A stretch of 64,000 nucleotides of DNA, taken from Lewinellaceae bacterium (GTDB lineage Bacteria > Bacteroidota > Bacteroidia > Chitinophagales > Saprospiraceae). The notes beneath the pieces are model-generated. The model saw only the letters and a program-made list of their open reading frames with translations, was not told where the DNA came from and ran no database searches. Shown here piece by piece: positions 17,057-26,004 of the stretch; the first letter of the stretch is position 1, and each line of letters begins with the position of its first letter. The stretch lies in contig JADJFA010000018.1 of the NCBI GenBank assembly GCA_016708875.1, positions 45,003-109,002 of the forward strand. Reading direction: 5' to 3'. The position numbers were made by a program, and so were the translations under genes.

Positions 17057-18661
17057 ATGGCATCTTCATACGGACCGAGGCAGTCGCTCTCTCAAAAACT
17101 ACAGCAAAAGCTATCCCCCCAGCAGATTCAATTGATGAAACTGCTGCAAATTCCCACAGCTACCCTCGAACAACGTATTGAAGAAGAACTGGAAGCCAAC
17201 CCCGCACTCGAAGAAGGCGATGAAACTGCCGACCTCTCAGAAGGCTTGAGCGATATGGACTTGTCCGACGCCGATCTGAGTTATTACGAACGCGAACAGA
17301 AAGTCGAGAGCGGCCAGGCAGACGATGATTTAGGGGGTGAAAGTGTCACTGCGTCCGAAGACGTGATTGTCGAGATTGACCGCGAAACTGCCGACGACTA
17401 TGCAGATGAAGATGACTCCGTCAGCCTCCGCGACGACGATGGTCCCGACCTTGACGACTACCTCATCAATTTTATAGAAGACGACCCCTCGACCTACAAA
17501 ACCCGCGACGACAGTCGGGGCGGCGACCAGGAAGACAAACAGGTGCCGCTTGCCTTCGAAAACACTTTTCACGAATATCTGGAGCAACAACTTGGAATGC
17601 TCAAACTCGACGACGAGCGCGAACACGCCATTGCGCTTCAGGTCATAGGCTCGATAGACGACGATGGTTACCTCCGCCGCGAACCTTCGGCTATGGTGGA
17701 CGACCTGCTTTTTAGTCAAAACATCAGCACCCACGAGAAGGAGATCAAGCAAATTCTCCTAAAAATACAACGATTTGATCCACCGGGTATTGGCGCACGG
17801 GACCTTAGAGAATGCCTGATCCTTCAGCTCCAGCACCGACTTCGGCAAGACGATGATTCGCTTTCGCATGACGAAAAAATCGTAGTCCAGATAGCCTTGC
17901 GCATCATTGACCAGTATTTTGACGAGTTCACCAAAAAACACTACCCCAAGCTTTGCCGGCAACTCGGCATTGAAGAAGAAGACCTCCGCGACGCGATCAA
18001 CGAGATTCTCAAACTCAACCCAAAACCCGCCAGTGGCTTTGCCTCAAAAGGCGACCGGGCCAACAATTATGTAGTGCCCGACTATATCGTGAGCAACCGC
18101 GACGGCGAACTGGAACTCACCCTCAACGCCCGAAACGCCCCCGACCTGCGCATCAACGACCAGTACCGTGATATGCTCAAGGCCTTCCACGATGGCCGAA
18201 ACGGAAGGCGCGCCAACAAGAAAGAAAAGGAAGCCGTGCTTTTTATCAAGCAAAAAATAGACTCGGCCAAGTGGTTCATTGATGCCATCAAACAGCGGCA
18301 GCAAACCATGATGCTCACCATGGGCGCCATCCTCAAGCACCAGGAAGAGTACTTCCTCACCGGCGACCAAAAGAAGATCAGGCCCATGATTCTCAAGGAT
18401 ATAGCCGACGTGACGAGCCTCGACATTTCGACCGTGAGCCGCGTGGCGAACTCCAAATATGTGCAGACAGAATTTGGCACAAAACGCCTGAAAGAGTTTT
18501 TCTCCGAAAGCCTCAGCACCCAGGACGGCGAGGAAGTATCCACCCTGGAAGTGCGGATATTAGACAGCCCAATTCCGTCGGACTCAATTTTTTTCGGATC
18601 AAAACCTTGGCCATCGTCTTCTACGGTGAGCAGCAGATTCCCTTCGTTTTCAAGCAATTGA
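17057..18661 (+). CDS. rpoN: RNA polymerase sigma-54 factor, C-terminus lost at a junction
   Basis: Sigma-54 directs transcription from -24/-12 promoters with AAA+ activators. The N-terminal Q-rich activator-interaction region is clear (SLSQKLQQKLSPQQIQLMKL ... IEEELEANPALEEG). A long acidic linker (residues 55-160) and the core-binding domain (FDPPGIGARDLRECLILQL) follow, then DIADVTSLDISTVSRVANSKYVQTEFGTKRLKEFFSES of the DNA-binding region. After GEEVST (about residue 490; homology ends near 18550) the frame enters the opposite strand of a histidine kinase gene, so the final HTH and the diagnostic RpoN box (ARRTVAKYRE-like) are missing. As written it could not bind -24 elements normally. 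Misassembly or a deletion/inversion are the two explanations. Confidence 0.9.
   Translation: MASSYGPRQSLSQKLQQKLSPQQIQLMKLLQIPTATLEQRIEEELEANPALEEGDETADLSEGLSDMDLSDADLSYYEREQKVESGQADDDLGGESVTASEDVIVEIDRETADDYADEDDSVSLRDDDGPDLDDYLINFIEDDPSTYKTRDDSRGGDQEDKQVPLAFENTFHEYLEQQLGMLKLDDEREHAIALQVIGSIDDDGYLRREPSAMVDDLLFSQNISTHEKEIKQILLKIQRFDPPGIGARDLRECLILQLQHRLRQDDDSLSHDEKIVVQIALRIIDQYFDEFTKKHYPKLCRQLGIEEEDLRDAINEILKLNPKPASGFASKGDRANNYVVPDYIVSNRDGELELTLNARNAPDLRINDQYRDMLKAFHDGRNGRRANKKEKEAVLFIKQKIDSAKWFIDAIKQRQQTMMLTMGAILKHQEEYFLTGDQKKIRPMILKDIADVTSLDISTVSRVANSKYVQTEFGTKRLKEFFSESLSTQDGEEVSTLEVRILDSPIPSDSIFFGSKPWPSSSTVSSRFPSFSSN
18545..18562. other. Tail-to-tail junction of truncated rpoN and truncated histidine kinase
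   Basis: rpoN coding similarity runs to about GAAGTGCGG. On the other strand, kinase similarity (GIGLSNIR) ends at the same bases. Both genes lose their 3' ends here and share only a few bases, as expected for a chimeric join or a microhomology rearrangement. Confidence 0.65.
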
Positions 18662-20516
18662 ATGTTGACATGCCGCGCTTTGGCGTGTTTCAGCACATTT
18701 CCGATCAGTTCTTGCACCATGCGGTAGATGTGGATTTTTTCCAATCCCCCACTTCTTCGAGCGGGTAGTTGGAAAAAAGTTGGACGTCAAGTCCAGGCTG
18801 GCCTGGCGGGCGCGCACGGCGAGTTCTTCGAGGGCTGCGGGCAAACCAGTCTTTTCGAGGGCCTTCGACATGAGGTCGTGTGAAATGCCGCGCACTTCAC
18901 GGTATGTAGCATCGAGGTCGTCGGCGATGTCGCGCGCCCGTTCGGCCATCTCGGGAGAATCGGAGAGCTGCTCGCGCAGCATATCCATTTTCATGTTGAT
19001 GGCGGCGAGGTTGACGCAGGCGCCATCGTGGAGATCGCGGGCGATGCGCTTGCGTTCGTTTTCAGCACCGATTACCAGGGCATTCAAGCCTTCCTCCTTG
19101 GCGCGTGCAATCCGGAGTTCGGCGCGCTGGTTTTTTTCAATCAAACGGAGAAATCGGCTTACAGAAAAATAGAACACCAGTACCATTTCCAGAAAAAAAG
19201 CGGCGATCACGAAGGGCGGCAAAAAGAAGGTATTGGCAATGCCAAAGCCCGTCAACAAGTCGGCAGTAACGTCAAAAAATGCAGGGCTGAAGCCTAAATA
19301 TTGCAAGGTAGTGGCCCCCACACCTACAAAATTGAGTCCTATAACCAGAATCAAGAAAGAAAAACGGGTGCGCTTTTTAAACAGCATTTCATAAAGCACC
19401 CATACCAACATTGTCATGCAAAACAGCATCAGGAATACAAAAAATGGATACAACACCCATTGGAAATTACCGAAAGTTTGGGCAATGATCTGAAAAAACA
19501 GCGTGGCGATCAATGCCCGGACGCTGCCGCTCACAAAGCGGTCGAACCGTGGGGCGGTGCGGGGCAAATCAAAATAGAGCCTGAAAAACTGGATGCCAAA
19601 AACAAGCCGAAGCGTATTGAGCGCCACCGGGACAATATGCTGCAATAGCGGATAATCAGGCCAAACGTACCAAAAACCAAGTCCCAAATGGGCCAGGATA
19701 AACAGCGTAGTGACGAGTATGTAAAAAAAGTAGTGCCAGTTGAAATACTCCCGACTGACTGCGATCAAGATTCCCGACAAAACCAAAAACAGGGTGCAAA
19801 ACACCAGAAAAACGGTCATCAGAATGTCTACCACCCATTGCTGGTGATTGATTCGTTCGCCTTGTTCAAAAAAAAGGATCCGAAGGTGGAGCGGTGCATC
19901 TGACTCAAGACGGATAAAAATCTGAGCCGTGCTGTCTGGTGCAAGTGTAAGCGGGAAACGAAAGTTGCGGTTATTGGTATCCGGGCGTTCGGAGAAAGTA
20001 AAGCCTTTGGAACCAGTCACATACGAAGTGCGCAAAACGTCCGTCTCACTAAGTTCGTAATAATTGATTTTGGGAATGAATGGGTTAATGATTTCGGTAA
20101 AAAACTGGGTTTTGGTTTTGCCAAAAAGGGTCAAAGTGCTGTCGTTTCCTGACTTTGAAACGCAACCAAATAGGACCTTTTGGCGTACCGAATTCGCAAC
20201 AGTCTTCCCGGATGGCAAATGCTGTTTCTGGCAATAGGCTTATTTCTGCCACGCTCATCGGGCGGTTATTGGATACTTCCTTGTACACACCGATATCGCC
20301 CGGCACTTCACCCGGCACAGGAAGCCCTTCAATCAGGAGACCAGAAAACCACTTGATGCCCGAGACGGCTACGATCAGCAGGCAACTGGCAAGGATAAGT
20401 AGGGGGCGTTTCAAAAGCGATAAGTATTTCTTGGCCAAAAGTAATGCGTTGGCAGCGTGCGGCAACCATGCCACACACTGCCAACTTGCAAAATCAATGG
20501 ATTTAGTTGAGATCAC
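18556..20516 (-). pseudogene. 7TMR-DISM sensor histidine kinase (HisKA_3 type), broken by frameshifts and a lost 3' end
   Basis: Order on the minus strand: N-terminal membrane anchor; periplasmic 7TMR-DISMED2-like domain; about seven membrane helices (7TMR-DISM); coiled coil; dimerisation/phosphoacceptor motif ENERKRIARDLHDG; then YRMVQELIGNVLKHAKA and VEDDGQGFDPKK of the ATPase domain. After GIGLSNIR the sequence ends at the rpoN junction. Single-base shifts are inferred near 18741-18750, 18787-18790 and 20143-20147, because adjacent frames supply the expected continuation. Such NarL-partner kinases sense envelope or carbohydrate signals. The exact start is uncertain: a GTG at 20516 overlaps the upstream gene's stop, but the first 25 residues look unnatural. 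Confidence 0.75.
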
Positions 20517-22025
20517 CTGTTTAGAATGATTTGTTTCGACTGAGGCAGTCCATCCAAAACCATGTACACGAAGTAAGTGCCGTTGGGCAATCTTTGAAGA
20601 TCAAGATTGTGGCGGTTGGAGCCAGCGCTGAGCAAACCGAGTTGCTCTGAAAGCACCTGCCGTCCCAATTGATCAAAAACCGAAACTGCGACTTCTGCGT
20701 CTTTTTGCAGGGAGAATGTAAGCATAACTGTGCCAGTGCTGGGGTTTGGAGTTAGTGCAAGTTGGGCAATGGCGGCAAGGTTTTCGACTTTGCGTTCGCT
20801 GCTGGTACCCGCGATAAGCGCCTGGACCATTTGCTGTAAATCAGCAATTTGGCGACCTTGTTGTTCGATGATGCGCTGCTGTTCCTGGACCGCTTTTACC
20901 AGCGGAACTGTGAATTCGGCATACCGGAGGCCATAGTTATCGTTTTCGTTTTGCGGCTTTGATACCCCACTGAAATCGTATCCAGACTCGGCTGCAGCCT
21001 CTTCAACTTCCTGCGCCAAAAACCCGGTATAGCGTATTTGTTCAGCGGCGTGGGCATTGGCATCGAGTTCTGCCAGTTCTTTTTCCACATCTTGGTGTTT
21101 TCCATTGCCTTTGGAGGCTTCGGCTCGGATACGCTCTGTCACACCATAGAAATTGTTGAGCGCCCGGATGTCATAATGGTATGTGACGGGCCTTAGGCGC
21201 ATAATAAAATCAAGGCCGGAAACATCTTCGCGTAAATCCTTTTTGAAGCGACTGTCTGAAGTAACGGTAAGGTTCACTTGGCTCTCGAGGCTGGTGACCG
21301 TGGCATTGCCCAAACGGATTTTGTTACTGGCATTGGCTGTGGCAGCAAAACCAACAGCGGTAGCATTGTTGAAATTGACGACGGAAGTCCAGCGCCCCAG
21401 ACCTGTGTTGTTCGAGCCTGTAACGTTGTAGTTCAAGGCATTTTCTCCAAGTCCGGTGTTGCCAACGCCGATTGTATTGCGGCGCAGGGCATCTTCGCCT
21501 ACTCCTGTGTTGGCGCTGCCAGTCAGGTTGGCCGTGAGCGCGAGGTCGCCGAATGCAGTGTTGGAAGATGCAGTAGTGCTGCTATGAAATGCACCGTTGC
21601 CAAAAGCGGCATTCCATACCCCAGTCGTGTTTTTTGCAAGTGAAGCAGTTCCTACTGCCGTATTGTCGCCGCCCGTAGTATTGAGTCGAAGGGCATCTCT
21701 GCCTATGGCGGTGTTGTTATTGCCCAATGTGTTGGAATTCAGGGCGTTGTTGCCAAAGGCGGAATTGGATTCGCCTGTACTGCTGGCACCGTTGGTGTTT
21801 GACCCAAAAAAGGTATTGAATTTTGTAGGATCAATTAGTCCTGCTCTTTGGTTGTTCACTCGGAAGAGCAGCGGTTTGTTGTCCGTTGTACCGATAAAAT
21901 GGAGGGCAGGGTTGGTGCTACTGTTTCCCAAGAATATTCCAGTTTTGGGCATTTACAGGATTTGCAATGAGCATTGAAATGGTTGAAAAAAAGCAAGCAG
22001 CGAAAAAAGTTGTCATGTTTTTCAT
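20513..22025 (-). CDS. T9SS-sorted protein with YadA-like head repeats and S74 tail-spike chaperone domain, frameshifted
   Basis: About 503 residues. A signal peptide (MKNMTTFFAACFFSTISMLI..., ending VNAQ) leads into NWNILGN. About twelve short repeats follow (NTAIGRDAL, NTAVGTASL, NTAFGDLAL) as in trimeric autotransporter heads. The S74 intramolecular chaperone is TSDSRFKKDLREDVSGLDFIMRLRPVTYHYD ... GFLAQEVEEAA near residues 270-370, followed by a coiled coil and a T9SS sorting domain (PNPSTGTVMLTFSL ... LPNGTYFVYM). An extra base at 21930-21931 separates the signal peptide from the body. Likely a trimeric surface fibre. Persistence of a sorting domain after the chaperone suggests that the chaperone is not simply shed. 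Confidence 0.85.
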
Positions 22026-22273
22026 GATGTCGAAATTTAGATTGGTTGGTGAATAAATCTGTGGCAAAAGTGTCCGTGCCCAGCTCCCGCCGACAACCCC
22101 CAAATGGGTGGTTTTGAAAAACTCACCCCTTCCCCCGTTTCCGGGATACAGGTTCTCCCCTTTACCCACCAGTACCGGGATTTTCCCAAACTCACCTTTT
22201 TCGGGGTTTTAGGCGCAGCCAAGTGCCTGGACTTTTGTGCCATCAATTATTGCTCACCAATCAAAATTTCGTC

Positions 22274-22681
22274 ATGAAAAATTCAATCAAATTTTATCTG
22301 TTCATAGCCCTTGCGGCTCTTTTCAACGTCTATGCAGAATGTTCGCCCGAACCTATGGATCCGCCCCCTGACGATCTTGTAGGCAAATGGGAATCCTATT
22401 ACTTCGAAAGCAATGGCAACGATGTTACCCAGCAATACCAAATGACGCTTCAGTTCAACGACCAGGGCCAATGCGTACAAACCCTCGTAAAGCCCGGAGC
22501 AACCATCTCCTCCAACCTTCAGTACGCCAAAAATCCGGAGGGGACTGCTGTGACCATTGGCGCCGCCAATCTTTTTATTGATAAAAACGATGGGACAAGT
22601 ATTCGGCTGCGGTATCTTAACGGCGCACAACCGGCAGGTTTTATTGAGCCTTGGACAGCCGATTTTTTGAAGGTTGAATAA
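22274..22681 (+). CDS. Small exported lipocalin-like hypothetical protein
   Basis: 135 residues. The signal sequence MKNSIKFYLFIALAALFNVYA is followed by ECSPEPMDPPPDD; the Cys context (AEC) is not a good lipobox, so lipidation is uncertain. DLVGKWESYYFESNGNDVTQQYQMTLQFNDQGQCV resembles the N-terminus of small Bacteroidota lipocalin-like proteins. Envelope location; function unknown. The preceding 248-base gap (22026-22273) contains no recognisable gene. Confidence 0.6.
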   Translation: MKNSIKFYLFIALAALFNVYAECSPEPMDPPPDDLVGKWESYYFESNGNDVTQQYQMTLQFNDQGQCVQTLVKPGATISSNLQYAKNPEGTAVTIGAANLFIDKNDGTSIRLRYLNGAQPAGFIEPWTADFLKVE

Positions 22682-22729
22682 GGTTATAGCACCTCCAGAA
22701 ATCTTTCTTAAACCTCATAGCCTTTATTA

Positions 22730-22807
22730 AACCACATAGTACACATAGTTTACAATTAGCAATTGTTCGATTTTCTAAACTATGTGTACTATGTCAACTA
22801 TGTGGTT
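22730..22807. repeat. Intergenic palindrome of ACATAGT words
   Basis: AACCACATAGTACACATAGT (22730 on) pairs with the complement ending at 22807. The right arm has an extra CAACTATG word. The left word also occurs degenerately just upstream (CTCATAGCC). The ATG of the next gene is 24 bases beyond. Confidence 0.75.
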
Positions 22808-22831
22808 GCCAAACATCAAAATCAAACAGTC

Positions 22832-23620
22832 ATGAAAATCCAACACATCTCCTTGTTTTTCAGCATTTTGGCTATTGCCGTTCTTTCGCTGCCCAGTTGC
22901 CGCACCCACGGCCCGGCATTTTCAGCCAATGCAGACCCCTATATGGCCAAGCCAGCGTATCGGGGTGAAAACGAAGGTGCATTCTATCTGTCTGGCCGCA
23001 TCAACCAGGGCTATGAATATTATGAAGGCGAGAAGAATACGGGCGCGGAATTGTCGGGACATGTCTCGTTCATGTCTAAGCACATCTATGTCTGCGGCGG
23101 TTTTTTTGGTTATTGGGGCAAGTATGATGTGAATGCCGCAGTTAGTCCCATCACAGGCGGCGGTAAGCAGTCATTCAATGGCGGTGGTGTGCGGGGAGAA
23201 TTGGGCGGACGTATCCCGTTGGAAAGCAATTTCGACCTGCTGCTGGGTATAAATGGGGAGATGTTCAGAGAAGGTGGCAAGTATGCAGACAATAGCAGCG
23301 AAGCACTGGCAGATTTCTTCACCCTTGGCTTGAGCCGTACCCACCTCAATATTGCACCTGCGCTCGACCTGCGTTATGCCCCACCGGGCAAATGGGACAT
23401 CGGGCTGCGCTACACCCTGGATTCTTACATTTCCGTCTCCGACGTATTTGAATCGGAACAAGACAACAGTTACCTGCACCGCCTTACATTGCATACCACC
23501 ATTGACCGCGTGACGGCCTATGGCCAAATCGGTTTCACGCCCGATGAGCAGCGCGTATTCAGCCTTGGGATGGCGTATGGGATTCCGTTCAAAAAGAAAG
23601 AAAAAGCGATGAAACTGTAA
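22832..23620 (+). CDS. Outer membrane beta-barrel lipoprotein, hypothetical
   Basis: 262 residues with a lipoprotein-like signal (IAVLSLPSC, Cys near 22) and glycine/aromatic beta-strand periodicity: GAFYLSGRINQGYEYYEG, GGGVRGELGGRIPLE, WDIGLRYTLDSYISVSDV, VTAYGQIGFTPDEQRVFSLGMAYGIPF. The final strand ends in a basic tail. It is probably an outer membrane barrel of unknown function. A palindrome precedes it and an AGAAGTGAC hairpin follows. Confidence 0.65.
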   Translation: MKIQHISLFFSILAIAVLSLPSCRTHGPAFSANADPYMAKPAYRGENEGAFYLSGRINQGYEYYEGEKNTGAELSGHVSFMSKHIYVCGGFFGYWGKYDVNAAVSPITGGGKQSFNGGGVRGELGGRIPLESNFDLLLGINGEMFREGGKYADNSSEALADFFTLGLSRTHLNIAPALDLRYAPPGKWDIGLRYTLDSYISVSDVFESEQDNSYLHRLTLHTTIDRVTAYGQIGFTPDEQRVFSLGMAYGIPFKKKEKAMKL

Positions 23621-23664
23621 CAGGGCTTCTTCACATAAGTCTATTAGCGCGGTAACCAAGGATT

Positions 23665-23697
23665 AGAAGTGACGCTTTTTCAAAAAGTGTCACTTCT
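23665..23697. terminator. AGAAGTGAC stem-loop, copy 1
   Basis: AGAAGTGACGCTTTTT and AAAAAGTGTCACTTCT form a 16-base stem around one C, 44 bases after a stop codon and followed by a T-run. This suits a rho-independent terminator. A nearly identical element lies at 56937-56969. Confidence 0.65.
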
Positions 23698-23779
23698 TTT
23701 GTGGCCTGAACGGCTATTTGCCGCTGAAACAAATCCCAGCAAATCTATCTTTACCCATTCAATTCAAAATCAACGATCC

Positions 23780-25678
23780 ATGAACAAATCTACCCTCCTT
23801 TCGCTCCTTTTTGTCTTTCTGTTTGCCGGTGTGGTGCAAGCCCAAGCCTTCCTCCAATTAGGCGCCATGCAGGTGGAAGACCAGGGCCATCGAATGGTTG
23901 CCACAAGTGATGGCGGTTATATCACCGCTGGCTCGGCGGGAACCAAAGCTGTGCTGTACAAAACCAATTGTCTGGGCGCTCTTGTAGCCCAGATCGAAAA
24001 AACATACATACCTGGTCCGGCTGCATTTTGGGACGTGACAGAGCTTGCCGATGGCAGTATTGTGGCGGTCGGCGGTGCGGGCTACGCTTCTCCAACCGAC
24101 ACCGGTGGCCATGTAGTTTTATTAAAAACCACGGCAGACCTGGTTGAAACTACGTCCTCCAGTTTTCAAATCCTGAATAAGGAAGCGCGAGGCTTATCTG
24201 TTACCCAATCCACCACAGGCCATTTGTTGGTCTGGGGCGAGGTGACTGGATTCTCAGTAGATTTCACAGACGCTTTTTTTCAGCGCGTCAGTCCGATCAC
24301 CTTACAACCAACGGACAACCCGGTGATTTTCAACAACGGCGTTGATCTTGCCAAAAGCATCGTCCCTACTGCCGACAGCAATTATTTGTTGATTGGATCC
24401 ACCTATACAGGCAATGCTTTTGATCCAGAGGCCCTCATTAACAACAATTTGCGGGCCTATAAAGTGGACGAAAACGGGGCGCTGCTATGGCAGGTGGCTG
24501 TTAATCAGGTGTTTAAAGCCAAATATGGTGTAGCGAGGGCCAGTGGTGCAGCTCAAAATTCGGACACGGGCAATTTCATGTTGGGTGGAACGCTTTTTGG
24601 CGGCACCGACGAGCGTGAACAAGACGCAGTTTTTGCGCTTATTGGCAATGACGGTACGGTGTTGGACACCACGCATTGCGCGGCCCCAGGCCAGCAACAA
24701 TTTTATGGCATCGTAGCCCACCATGATTTTGTTGGTTTGTTCACCATTGCAGGCGAAAGTGAAGGTTCTCCACTCGGCGTGCCTTCCGTTGCAGTGGCGC
24801 AGGCTTATGAACTTAGCAATACAATCGCGTTTTCCGGGGCTACCCTTGACCCAGCCACTCCTATTTCAGTGCGCGATTTATTAGAATTAGACCCCGGTCG
24901 CATCGCTTATATGGGCACGCTTCCCGACAATCCTACCGTGCTTGGGTTAACCGATATCCTAATCATAACACCTGCAGCGACGGTAAGTATAGTGTATCAA
25001 AATTGCGCACTCGCTGCCACCTTCAGCGTTCCCGCTGTTGCATTCCAATGGTATCGTGAAGGTCAAGCCATTCCGGGAGCAAATCAGGGAGCGTTTTTCC
25101 CCACAGCGCCAGGGCTTTACCAATTGCAAATACTGGATGACAAAGGATGTTTTGGCGTATCTGATACCTTCCGGGTTGAAGGCCCTTTAGCTGGGTTCAC
25201 AGTTGTTCCCGATGTGCTTACGGCCACATTTACCAATACCTCTCAAGGCGCCGTTACCTACGCCTGGGACTTTGGTGATGGCAGTACCAGTACACAGCCC
25301 AATCCCATGCACACGTATGCTGTGACGGGGGTATATTCGGTGCGGCTCATTGCAACGGACAATTGTGGGCTTAAAGACACGATTGTGCAGCAAATTGGCG
25401 TGACACCAGTCAACGAAGTGAGTTGGTTGAGCCATTTTAGCCTATCACCGAATCCGACAAGCGGCGTTTTCAATCTTGAAATGAGTGGTGCGCCCCAAGG
25501 GAAAGTGGAGTTCGCCATTTTCAATGCTGTTGGCCAATTGCTTAGTCAGGAGGCGGTTAGTTTCCAAAATGGATGGATTCAACAAAGCTTCGACCTTGGT
25601 CATTTGCCCGGTGGTGTTTATTCCCTTCAAATCAGGTCGGGCAAAGAGATGAAAAACGTGCGTGTGGTGAAGCAATAG
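23780..25678 (+). CDS. T9SS-secreted protein with PKD domain
   Basis: 632 residues. A signal peptide ends VVQAQ. The first 450 residues carry beta-propeller-like repeats (MVATSDGGYITAGSAG, TADSNYLLIGSTYTG, DTGNFMLGGTLFGG), as in Bacteroidota delta-60-like repeat proteins. A short Ig-like segment and a PKD domain (TFTNTSQGAVTYAWDFGDGSTSTQPNPMHTYAVTGVYSVRLIATDNCG) follow. The C-terminal sorting domain is SLSPNPTSGVFNLEMSG ... LPGGVYSLQIRSGKEM. Secreted or surface-attached through T9SS; its partner is unknown. Confidence 0.9.
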   Translation: MNKSTLLSLLFVFLFAGVVQAQAFLQLGAMQVEDQGHRMVATSDGGYITAGSAGTKAVLYKTNCLGALVAQIEKTYIPGPAAFWDVTELADGSIVAVGGAGYASPTDTGGHVVLLKTTADLVETTSSSFQILNKEARGLSVTQSTTGHLLVWGEVTGFSVDFTDAFFQRVSPITLQPTDNPVIFNNGVDLAKSIVPTADSNYLLIGSTYTGNAFDPEALINNNLRAYKVDENGALLWQVAVNQVFKAKYGVARASGAAQNSDTGNFMLGGTLFGGTDEREQDAVFALIGNDGTVLDTTHCAAPGQQQFYGIVAHHDFVGLFTIAGESEGSPLGVPSVAVAQAYELSNTIAFSGATLDPATPISVRDLLELDPGRIAYMGTLPDNPTVLGLTDILIITPAATVSIVYQNCALAATFSVPAVAFQWYREGQAIPGANQGAFFPTAPGLYQLQILDDKGCFGVSDTFRVEGPLAGFTVVPDVLTATFTNTSQGAVTYAWDFGDGSTSTQPNPMHTYAVTGVYSVRLIATDNCGLKDTIVQQIGVTPVNEVSWLSHFSLSPNPTSGVFNLEMSGAPQGKVEFAIFNAVGQLLSQEAVSFQNGWIQQSFDLGHLPGGVYSLQIRSGKEMKNVRVVKQ

Positions 25679-25684
25679 AAACAT

Positions 25685-25894
25685 GAGTCATCCCGAATTT
25701 TGATCCAATTGGTTTTGATTGCTGATTGATGAGTACATGAATGATGATTGTTGATGGAATGGTGGATTGATAATGGCCGATGTGCCGCCATCGTCAATAA
25801 TTACATCGTCCCTTTACATCAAAAATCATCATTCATGTACTCATCAATCGTCAATCAATCAAAATCAGAGAAATCTCAAAATTCGGGATGACTC
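25685..25894. repeat. 210-base intergenic inverted-repeat element (relative of the 31.9/34.1 kb elements)
   Basis: Outer arms GAGTCATCCCGAATTTTGA (25685-25703) and complement (25876-25894). Inside them a second arm pair carries GATTGATGAGTACATGAATG and its complement. The inner arm resembles the arms at 31944 and 34135. It fills most of the 326-base gap 25679-26004, which has no gene. Confidence 0.75.
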
Positions 25895-26004
25895 CTGTTT
25901 CATATCCCTCCCTTTTTTTGCGAATAATGGCAAAGACCCAACTTAAGCGGGCAGCCTAAAGTAGAAATTTGTACTCTTGTACCATAAACCGGCTGCAATT
26001 GAAC

